A DNA stretch of 64,000 nucleotides, taken from assembly GCA_008921705.1 (NCBI GenBank), contig VFFE01007030.1, positions 1,097,201 to 1,161,200 on the forward strand, written 5' to 3'. A program made the position numbers and the translations under genes. Shown piece by piece: positions 50,416 to 61,600 of the stretch. The stretch is from Burhinus oedicnemus (Eukaryota; Chordata; Aves; Charadriiformes; Burhinidae). Position 1 is the first letter of the stretch; each line of letters opens with the position of its first letter. Below the pieces are notes generated by a model. That model saw only the letters and a program-made list of their open reading frames with translations. It had not been told where the DNA came from and searched no databases.

Positions 50416-53400
50416 CTATAATTGCCTGCAGTTGTTTCTGCCAATTTTACTGCAAGTAAAAAAGCAGAGTTTTGCCAAGGAAAATTTGATATCATAATGC
50501 TTTTATCACTACAGAGATTAATTTTATTTAACCTTTTTTTTTCTTTCAAGTTTGTTTTTCCACCCATAGTTCTAGACAAAGAGTTCACCAAAGTAGATAC
50601 CATAAAGAAAATTACATTTTAAACGTAAAATAACATGAGGGTTTGGGTTTTCTTCCATTTGTTTATGGAAAAATCTGCTGAAGTATGAAGTGTAAAACTT
50701 GGAAAACACATAGGAGACTTGCTACTTCAAGTAGCTGATACTGAATTTATTGGGCAGAGTCATAAATTGAAGAGCATGATGATGGATGGAATGAATACAA
50801 AAAGAAGCTCCACTTCAGAAGAGTTTTCCAAGCTAGGAAGCTCTGCAGTGCTTGCAAGAATTAGGGTCCTGGGCTTACTGCAGCACCCTGCGAAGTCTAC
50901 AGGAAGATTTACATAAAATTTTGAGAAGCAGATTGAACTGTTACTTCTCACAAACTATCAGCTTCACCTAGTTTGGAAGAAACCACGTATTTGGCAATAC
51001 CTACTAAAAGTTGTTATTTTTTAATGATTCCAAAAAAATAGGTTAAGAAATAAAAAGGAAGGAATATTAAAAAAACCAAACCTCTATTTATAAACAGAAT
51101 GAAATCCTTGTAAAGTATGTTCCTTAGATCTATTAAGACTTTATAAACATACTGTTAAAAACACAGCAACTCTAAACAATTTATAACATCACAATTCACA
51201 GCCTTCCTGCCTGATCTAAGGCTAAGGCAGAAAAATGGCTGCCGTTCTATGGCTATGGCTTAAATAATTTGCACAAGAAAAGATACAATTATCAGTGGCC
51301 AAATGGTGAAAACCAAACGTGGTTTGTTATCCCACCTAAAAAGTCAGTATTGAAGAATTTGCCAAGAACAGATTTTGCTGGTAGAGCAATACTGTTGGTG
51401 CTAAAGAACTACATGGATAAGTTGTTAAAAATGCCCACAAAGAATAAATAAAAAAGCATAAACTCAGAATAGTTTGAGGGATTCTGGCCCCTTATTTTCT
51501 GAAAAACTTCATTAAATAAGACCTATGCTAGACTTAGACCTGTAAACTACAAACATACATAGCAATGCTAGCCTACAAATTTCTTCCCTCACCTGAAGTT
51601 TTTGATTAAAAGAATTGTAAAGGCTTTTCAACTCTTCATAACAAATTATTTGGACACATGCTTTTTCCTTTTCTCCCTGTGAGTCCTAACATTTCATTAT
51701 ATAAAGACAAACTGGGTATAGCCCAAATTTGCCCACAAGGCTTAAAAACACCTAAAATACACCCAGACGGTTACTAGTTCTACTTTTGCAATTATATCCA
51801 AGGCTTCTGAATAAAATTGATGTTCGTGTATAAACCATGCATCCTGCTCTCACTGAGATTATCCACCAAAACATTGGCTTCAAAAATAATAGAAATAGTT
51901 ACAAAAATCACAGTATGGAGCACTGAAAAAATTGTTTGAAAGGGGAAAAAAAGGTTAACCTGACCTTATATATGAAAATGAATGACTACCACTTCCTTCA
52001 AATCGGTGTCCCAAGAAATCACAATCAGAATTCAAGCCCCACGTCTGAATCACACAGGAGAAATGGGAACATGTAATGGGAGTTTTCAGAAATACATACT
52101 TATAAAATTAATACAGTAGAGGAAAAAAAGTGCGTGGGGGGTACTTTTCTGTAGTCAACCTGCTTACCTGCTTACCTCTCCAAGATTACCTAGCAGAGGT
52201 AAATATGTTATTAATCTAACACAAGTATGACTTCACCAAGCGTACATTTCAAATCGTATTCCATGCTCCTGAGAATACCCTTTCCACTGCAACTTCTCCT
52301 ACGTGTGTAGCTATGTAACACACAAAGTATTTCTCACTGCAACATACAGTCACTTAATAATTACCATTTGGGGTTAACATTCTTAAAATACCTTTTAGAA
52401 TGATTATTGAATAAATCTGTTCCACTGGATTAAAAATCTACAAAGAAATACCTATCATTTCATTGTTACTATATTAACTCACAGTTTTCCCTTGAGAAAA
52501 CAAAAGAGGAAACTAACCTGATTTTCCACTTTAAACTATGTTCTCTGAGCAACTTTGGTGTTAAAATTTCTGCTAAGACAATCATTGCTTCCAATTTTCC
52601 CCTGAAGCTACGACCGTTCATGACCACAGTTTGTTAGAGTGATATACTGAACTTTAAACTTTTATGAAAATGCCACAAACAAATCCAAATAAAGCAAGCA
52701 TGCACCTGCTCCCATACTTAATTCTTCTCTGCATTCGGAGACGTTGTCAAGTCCTCTTGTTAAATAATAGTCTGAATCACATCCTGCTTTAAAAAAATAA
52801 TCCACAAGTAGTTCCTCAAAAATCTCTGGGTTTTTATTTCAAAAGTTTTATAACTAAATAGGGTTCAACTCCCCGCAATAACTCTACAGATTGTTTCCAC
52901 CCACACAAAAAAAATCCCAGCCTACTTACTGTACAATTTATACTCAAAATGTGTAACGCTATTTTCCAACTGAAAACAAAATCAACAGTGTGAAGAAGTG
53001 TAGAGTTCATACTAACTCTAGAGAAAACGAAGTCCAATATATCTTGTTCAAATGGTAAGTGAAATCAGAAAAGCTCACAAGGAGCAGGAGGGGAAGTTCA
53101 ACCTTTAACTGAACTATTACAAATGGCAAAAGTAAATTTAGGGCCTTCAGGGGGTGAGAGAAGAGAAGGATGTGAGGGTTGAAATCCTGCAGCATTTTTA
53201 CAATAGCTTTTTACAATTCATTCATTTCCAGATGACGAAGAGCAACTTTGCAGACAAGGCAAGAGCACCTTTAGAGGAATACAAAGTTACCCACATAACA
53301 AATTTGTCATCTTTTCTTGCTCCCATTAATGAAATTTGGAGAAACAGTAAGAACACGTAAAGGAAAAAAAAAAAATCAAGCATTTTGAACCCCCTCGTAT

Positions 53401-56400
53401 TAGCACGTCCATGACCAGACAGAAAATCACCCAATTTGGAACATGGTTTCCTTTATTCTAAAATGTTTTCATTAACACATTGAGTTCCAGAATCTACACT
53501 ATTTCTGTGCACCTCCACATCCACACAAACAGAGCCCCAAGCAAATAATTACTTTTCCTGTTTACGTAAAATAATTATGCAGGATTTCCTGAGAACATGA
53601 TTTTCAAATTAGGGACAAACCAAACTGAAGAGTCTCTGTTTCCTTTACCACAGGAAATGTAGTGGATTTGGTTTTAAACTCAATTTATATATCAATTAAA
53701 AAGCTGGAAGTTCTTATCTGTGACTGAGTTGTGGCAACTTTTAAAAGTTGGGGAAAACAATGCCCTAACAAGTATTTAGCTGTTGAAAATATCTTTTAGA
53801 AATGTTAAATTTAATAGCTCTCCAGTGCATGTCTGGGATTTCTTTGTAATCTTCTTGAGCAATGTGTAATATTTTGGCAAAATCCCAAACCCGTTCAGTT
53901 AGTAGTAGTAGGGAAAAGGAAAGGCTATAAAGTGAATTTGTTGTCTCTTTTTTTTATTAGTTTTAGAAACTTTAAACATAAAAGAAATCTTGCTTTACAT
54001 TAACTTCACCCTGTTGCTGCATTCCAGAAATTTAGTGCAGATTTGCATGTGCTCCATATGTATCTTTCCATATCTGCCCTACCTGGCCTAAGCAATTACT
54101 GTGCATGTGCTGACCAGCTGTGAAGAGAGAGGGAGGGGGAAGGGGAAAGGGGAAACAACCGAGCTTTGGACTTGGAAAGCAGACAGCTGAATTTCCTGGC
54201 TTACCCTGTGGCCCACTTAATGTCTTCAGTCAGGTGACCGAAAGAGGCAAGTAAATTACACAGGAGCAGGCACTGGATGTCAAACAATAGATTATAGCCA
54301 CACAATATTCCAATTTCCTTTTCTGATCACTGTAGCCTCAATGTGCACGAGCTACGTCCTAGCTAGGCAAATTTTTATGGTTGCTTCACCACACGCTTCA
54401 TTTCACTGAGTATGATGCTGCAGTCCATATATTCCTTCTTGGTTTAGGAACTTGGCATTCTTAATTTTATGGACAAATTAATCTGAAGGGGCAATATTTG
54501 CCTCAGAATGTTTCCCTTACTACTTACATGTGATGTGATGCGATACAGCTCAATGCAGTATGATGACAACCGAGAAAATCAGTTACACATAGCTGCATGA
54601 ACAACGATAAAGAATTTAATTTCTTATAAAGTATATTTTCTACATACGGAAAAGAGGCTTTTACAATCAATCCACTAGTTTTTATTGCTTAACTGGCATT
54701 TGAAGCAAGATATGTTCTGTAAGTGGACAGCAAATATTGGCCTTATGGAAGGTACAGAATTAAAGAAAAAAAATGTATAGTTTGCCTCTTCGAGTTTATT
54801 CTTAGTTTTTAATAAATATATTAGGAAAATAGAGAACTAGAATGATGAAAAACAAATTCTTAACTTCTAGCACTCAAATTATCACTTCCAGCATCCCTTT
54901 CTCTTTAATACATTTTTCCAGCTTTATTTTCTATCGGTGGTCGATATTCATAATGCATGCACACAGAATTACATTGAAAAAAAAAATTGTTACAATACAA
55001 ATTGCCGTTGAGCAGGAAAGCCTAGTCCAAATGGCATGCACATATCCTTGCCTCCTATTCTTTTTCTGGTTATTTGTCTGAAGGCCATAGCTCTTACCTG
55101 GTATTTTAAAAGTCTTATTCACATGCATTGGCAGTGTTCTAATTTCAGATTTGATGCTTCCCAGCTATAGCAGATTTTTAGCTCATCAGCTCAAAGAAGC
55201 AGCTGTCTGCAATATGGGTTCATCTATTCTCCTAGTCTTTCCTACTTCAAATATTCTTTAAAAAAAAGTGCTAATCCCTCAACAGTAAAAAGCAGCACTA
55301 TATTAATTCACATGTGGCAAACACAGCATCTTCCCTGCCTGAACTGAAACTGCCATCATACCATTACTCAATCACCAACTGTTGCCAGTTCCACTGCAGC
55401 CACTTTCATAATGGTTCCGGAGACATTCAGTCTGCGGTATTTCTAATTCTCATTACAACTCTTTTACATATATGTTTTAAGACATTCTTGGAGTGCGGCA
55501 TCAGAACAACAACTACAATGGATTTGAATAGCATTTTAAATATAGCGGATATGAGGTTTGTCTCTAAACGGCCTTTCAGACATATTAAAAGCCTGCTCAT
55601 CCACTAGAAGGCATGAGTGCAGAGCGTGGAAGCAGGGTTTATGAGAAATGTTTTTGGGGTAGGGATGTCAAGGGCAGCATGTCTTGCTGGAATTACAGCA
55701 GATGGCACAGTGAATGATAACGTTAGGCCAAGCCACATACTCAAAATCACTCAGATCTCCCAAAAATCATAAGGTTGGTTTAAAAGCCATGAGATGCTCT
55801 AAAACAAAAACTATCAGTATTTTCCTCTTTCAGGATTTTTGGAGCTTCAGGGAGAAGCCGCATTCCTTTCCAAGTCCTGATGAGTTGATACATTACTGAT
55901 GAGTCTGGTGAGTCTGATATACATTACTGAAAAAATACCGTTTACATCCGGACAGTAAAGTCTCACTAAATCAAGAACAGGGTCTTGATTCCCTAAAGGA
56001 GTTGAAATCAAAGATGCAAAAACCAAATAACTGAGTAGGTTTTTATTAAAAGAGCGGGCAGAAAAACACAAAGCCTAGCATGTTGCCAAGTCAACTTGGG
56101 TGATTATGTGAAGGAGTCAGCTGTCTTTCTTCTTTTTCCACCAAAGCAATTTTGGAACTGATAATATAGGAAAAAGGTGTGTGTGTGCGGGGGGAATAGG
56201 ATCAGAAGACTGGTAGATGAACACAAAAAACCATCAATTTTTTATGAATCTCCTGATTATCATTATGCCACTCATGATTTTCAGTACTTGGTACACTAAT
56301 TTAATGCTAGGCAAGGAGATAATCCATACGTCTATCCATATTTAAATATTGGAACCTCGTTTCCACAAAGTTCTATTTCATAATGAACACGCTGTCTACC

Positions 56401-57339
56401 CAGTGTCTCCTTGCTTAAATTCATCACATTATTGAGTAGTATTTTACATAAAATCTGGAACTGGCACATTCCTCAAGAGAGTATTTTTTTAACTTCTATT
56501 TCCAGGTGAAATTCATAAACCCTAGCACAGAAGTTGATCAACAGGTCTTAAATGTCTTTGAAGTCTTACTTCTACTTTTAAAAGATTAGATTGGTTTTAA
56601 GTGATTAAGTCTTCTGAAGATGCTCAGCATCATAATCAATGCCATCTGAAACTAACTCATGACCCTCTTGATTCCTATGAACACTCACAATCTCCAAGCA
56701 CAGTCCATCTGCCTAGTGTTTACAGTAAGCACTGTTACTATTATCATTGTTTATTACTTGCATTAAAATAATACCTACTGACTCTATTATGCACTAAGCA
56801 AATATACACTCAGTGAATTCATTAGCAAAGGAACAGTAGCACACCAACGTGGCAATACACAGGTGAGACTTGGGCTAGATTTTGAAAAAGCTGTGTTGAG
56901 AGCGTACTTCTGAAAACCCAGTGTTTTAAAGTGTCATGACCCACTAAGATTTCTTTTAGAATCCTCGCAGAAGAGTCTGAGGAAGCCGCACACTAGCAGC
57001 TTGGGGACAGAAGTGACATATTAGAGCTTAGAAATGTGCAAACACAGTGACTGGATTAAAAAAAATATAAAATCAAGCAAATTATATGTCAGCAACTTAT
57101 CTCCCAGAAAGACACATATACATCTCCCCAAGACAATCAGAGAATGGGTAGTAGCCCATATTGAGTTGCAAAGTACAAATACCATGACTTAGATGTCTTT
57201 CTCTGCTCACCAGACTACAGTGAAGGACAGCATCAACTTAAATAAGGCCATATGAGAAACAGGGTTACCAACTGGTTGGATATCATCCAAGGGAGTTACG
57301 AATGATTTGTCAACATGAAAGAATACTATCAACTGTTCA
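50416..57339. other. Intronic sequence, no gene seen
   Basis: AT-rich, with a purine tract of quadruplex-forming pattern at 54131-54152 (listed separately). No exon or transposon family recognised. Confidence 0.6.
54131..54152 (+). other. Potential G-quadruplex tract
   Basis: Four runs of three to five G separated by one to three A lie within 22 bases: GGG A GGGGG AA GGGG AAA GGGG. The G-rich strand is plus, the template strand for SUGCT transcription. Sequence pattern only; no functional evidence. Confidence 0.6.
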
Positions 57340-58155
57340 TGGATTATTTCAATATTCTCATTAATAACCCAGATACTAAGAGAAGAAAGTACGTACATCA
57401 GACTTGAAGATGCAACAAAACTAGAAGGAACTGCAAGTACTGGACAGACTGGATAGAACTGAAAATGTCTGCAACTAACTGGGAGATTAAGTCCGAAAGC
57501 AAGAGGGTGAAATTCAACAAGGAAAAATCAACTGGGAGGTTCTAGAATTAGGCCTGAGTAATTCACTCACATGAATAATTCACATACAAGAGAAAAGGGT
57601 CAAGAATTTAGATGTTTCACAAACTAAACATGATTTAAACAAAGGCTCCTTTGCAACAGCAGGTTAATATTAAAGTGGCATTTCAGAACATCAGCAGAAC
57701 CCACAAGGTTCATGAAATAATCTTTCTGTTGTACTTCAAGATAAAATTGGAACTGGAGTAATGTATTGTATTTGGTTCCGGATGCCACAAACACAACGTG
57801 TTCCAGAAAGAAAGTGCAGAGAATAGCAGTAAGTTCTGGAAAGCATGATCTCGGGGGAAAGACTAAGCAAACTGGGAATGTTTAGCCTACAGAAGACTAA
57901 GACATACCAGTCCGTAAGGTCACAAAAGACTACTGAAAAGAGGAAGGAATCTGGCTTCTCTTTCTTCTCTAAGAAATTTCTTCATGTCTGATCTGACTCT
58001 TCCTTGCTGTGATTTAAACACTTCTTGCCTTCAGCGCCATGGAGATTATGAATAGTGAAGCACTAAAATACACTGCCTGGGGGGTTGTGGAGTCCCAGAA
58101 CAAGTCAGGCAAATACCTGTGGAGAGCAACATTTTTAAAGATGATCTTACACAGA
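57340..58155 (+). mobile_element. Very old CR1/L3-type LINE fragment
   Basis: Reading plus, the order of diverged words follows CR1: TTCAATATTCTCATTAATAACC (finger/palm), GATGCAACAAAACTAG (the D-D-T-K-L box, decayed to DATKL), AGGGTGAAATTCAACAAGG (equivalent to VKFNK), TATTTGGTTCCGGATGCC, GTGCAGAGAATAGCAG, AGACTAAGCAAACTGGG, CACTGCCTGGGGGGTTGTGG and AAAGATGATCTTAC at the end. All frames are broken. It is the most diverged CR1-type copy here and may belong to the L3 clade. Confidence 0.75.
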
Positions 58156-58344
58156 GAAGGGATAGCCCCATCCTAGATTGTTTTTCCATTATCATTCCCT
58201 GCTTGCAGCATCGAAACAAGTTCACATACTTTTACATTTCACTGTTCAATGCCATGCAGTCACACCCTGAAAGACACGAATAATCTCTCTTGAATAGCTT
58301 GTGAACAGCTTACTTAACTAGAGACCAAACAGGAGAAAAGAAGG

Positions 58345-58690
58345 AGGAAGAGGTCAACTCTTTTACAGATGGAGAAGAAGCACGTAGAAGTGGCCTACCC
58401 AAATCACAACAGCAGAAGTCAAATCTCAAAGCATAGATAGAAATGTGATAGGCAACACAGCAGTAGAAATTCTGGAAGTAGCCACCACTCCGTTACTTGC
58501 TGCAACCTGGAATGGTGATTTCAAGAAACTGCTCTACCTTGTATTAAAATGGATTGGGAGCACTCACCCAAAAAGCAGCATCACATTAAATGAGGTTGCA
58601 ACAAGCACCAAAACCAGGAATAATATAGCTATTTTGCAAGCAAATCTAGAGCTACATTTCTGAGTTTCAGTCCAATCTCTTGACCACAAA
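58345..58690 (-). mobile_element. MIR-like SINE, minus orientation, apparently split
   Basis: The words CTCTTTTACAGATGGAGAAG, AGTGGCCTACCCAAATCAC and GCAGAAGTCAAATCTCAAAGC (58352-58433) match the reverse complement of MIR. The expected continuation TTCTGAGTTTCAGTCCAATC, TCTTGACCAC appears only at 58658-58686. About 220 bp between them is unrelated and is likely a later insertion, or else the match is two separate chance or relic pieces. Confidence 0.45.
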
Positions 58691-61600
58691 TCATTTATAT
58701 TATCTTTTTAAATCTGACAAAGGCTTATATGATGAATGTTTGAAGAAGCTCACACAAGATGCACAGGAAACCACTATAAAAACTACCAATATTCTCAGTT
58801 GTTTTCAGCACCTGGTACTTGAGAAAAGAAACTGTTTAACTGTTTTCTCCTCCTCATTATTACTCAAAACCGTTAAATGGCAGGAAATAAAATTACTTAA
58901 GAATCTCAAAGGGGTTTGAAAAGGTAACAGTGAAAAGATAGCATAATTATGCATAAGTGCTAAGAGGTATCACTAATAACATTCTCTTAAATGAGCTACC
59001 TGATCAGATTCTTAATACATGGAACTCTGTTGCTGCCCAAGGCCCTCCTCCTCTTTCATGGATTAAATATGTCAGTAAACTATGTATTAAACACATCTCA
59101 GATTCTTTCATGATTCCAACAGTTATGTGATGGTCATTTTTACTTCTCATTTATCCTCCAATTTTGACAAATTGGTGAATGTAAACAGGGTATGTAAAAA
59201 TGGGTAGTATCAGGAAAATCAAGTGAAATCCTAGAATTACTTCAAAACATTCACTCCTATGTTTAAAACCCTCAAATAAAACAAAATACTGTAAAAGCTT
59301 GTACACAAAAGATGAAGAAATTATTCGTGGTTTTGTGGAAGCACTAAAATAAGACTCGGGGTCCATTGTTCTAAGCCTCAACCTAAATTAAAATGCAGTC
59401 TCTGCCCCAATGAGCTAATTTAGTAACTTGTGTGTACTACAAAAGGCTTTGTTGCATTGTTACAACTATTATTCATGGTCAAAAGTCTCTCGCCACTATC
59501 ATAACTACATATGCCAAGGATAAATTCGACAAGGTCAAAAAATTGTCTTTGTTTAGAAGAGACATTATCATACAGACTGACATTGGTATTTATAATATTT
59601 TATATTCCTTGTCTTTATGTTAGGTTTTAAATATGTTACGTAGACTCAGCTAATGCTTCTCTACTTGAAATCACATCAACTTTCTATTTGTTTATTATTA
59701 CGGCCATTCCACATGACAATGGATTGTTCCAATGAAGAATCACAACTAATATTAACTGACTGCTTATCAGTTGGACAGCAAATTACAGGTTAACCTTGTG
59801 TGTTTTTTTACTTTTATCTAGCAAAGAACAGCCTTTCTACTAAGATAATTTAACTTCTACTTTTTACCCTGGTAGCTTTCTATAATATAAAATACATAAA
59901 ATACCAAATATGAAGTACAAGTTGGGTCTTCCATATCCTTACAAGACAACTTTTTGGAATCTCAGACTTCATCTACCTAGAAACACTCAGGAAAAGGAAG
60001 GTGACCAGTGATGTAAAACTATGTCTAAAAGTTTGAAAAGCTCACTAAACCCACACATGGACATACTCATTCAAAATTCAAGTGCCCTAAGCTTGCTGTA
60101 GCTGGCATAAACCAAGATCACAGTCAGACAATTGCTTTGGCTGCTGCTACCTCAGACTCAGAAGTCACTCCAGCATTAAGTGACCTCAACTCTGCAGGTT
60201 TCACTGGATCGGGATTCATTCTGTAAAATGATCCATGGTAAAAAAAGCAAAAATCATGGAACACAGAAAAAGGAACCCCAAGAACTTTTTATCAGTAAAT
60301 CAAACAGAAGTTGTAGCTGGTAATTAATTAGCAAAGTTTAGGCACAGCTGTTCTCCTACCCTGGCAGCTGAACACCTGAGGAGACACAGCAATGTGACAC
60401 TGTTAAAATAGAAAGTAAACTATTCTTAGTTGTCTTAACAGCATGTGAAAGCTCTTCATGTTACTCAGAAACATAAAGAACTCACCTAAGGCACTTGCTA
60501 GATTTGGACACACCACCTGAAGAGGCAAACAAAAGTGGAAATCAAGACAGAGAAAAACAAAAAAAATACAGGAGGTTTAAAAAAATATAACCTTTGGAAA
60601 AACTTGAATGAGTTGGCCTCCCACAAACCAGGAAAGAGAACACTGCAGATGAGCTCTACCTATATTTTATATATATAAAAACTTGCTAAAGACAATACAG
60701 TGATCAACTGCCATAATGCATCACTAACTATACAGCCAAAATCCTTTTCCTAAATCCAGGCTCTACCTTCCTTGTTGAAAATGGAATTATTTCTTTTCCT
60801 CCTCTCGGTGGGCACAGAGAACTAACTACTTAAGCAAGACTGTAGCGAGTATTTCAAAACTTCTGGTGAAGAGAAATTGGGACAAATATCTGTCAAAAGT
60901 ATCCTAGATACAAGTGAACAAAGGTGAGGGTGTAGACTAGATAAAACTGGTTGAGATCCACTTGGGGATACAGACATAAGACCAATTTCTCTAGCTTAAT
61001 TTGTATTATAAGAGTAATCTCCAGTCAGCAAATATTGTTTTAAGAGATGGTCAGGAAGTACGGTTTTGTCAAAACAGAGAATTACTTAAAAAAAAAATTT
61101 TGTCTCTCACCTTCACTCTTACCACTCTCAATAGAATTGAAGTCGTCTTGTAGCAAAAGTCCTGCTTAGCTTAAAAAGCAAGCAAATCAAAACAAATTTG
61201 GTAATAATAGAGGTTTAATAATAGACAAAGCCTTAGATTATACTTTCTGAGTCTTTTTACCATTAAGTTCTGTTAGTGAGAGTATTGGTAAAAATACCTG
61301 TTTTGGCATCAAGCAACATTGTATCTGAGTGTAGCAAGGGGCATGAGAAACAATGTTAAAAAGCACTGTAATTTTAATCTTATTTTCATAAGTAGATTTA
61401 GCATTTAAAACTTCAATGCTTCAGTAAGGCAACAGGACCGAGACTTCTTAAGTGCATATACCACTTTTGAAAATAGAACAGAAGTTCCCTCAAAAACGCT
61501 ACCCTTCCATTAAATTCCCAGAAGCTGTCTGTATACTGGAGGACCATAGTTATTATTCCAGTGGAGCTAAACTTATTGTAGCAGTAATGCAATATTTTTA

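Noticed and set aside
52860..52880. GGTTCAACTCC, a match to the tRNA B box
   Set aside because: No A box at the right distance upstream and no cloverleaf.
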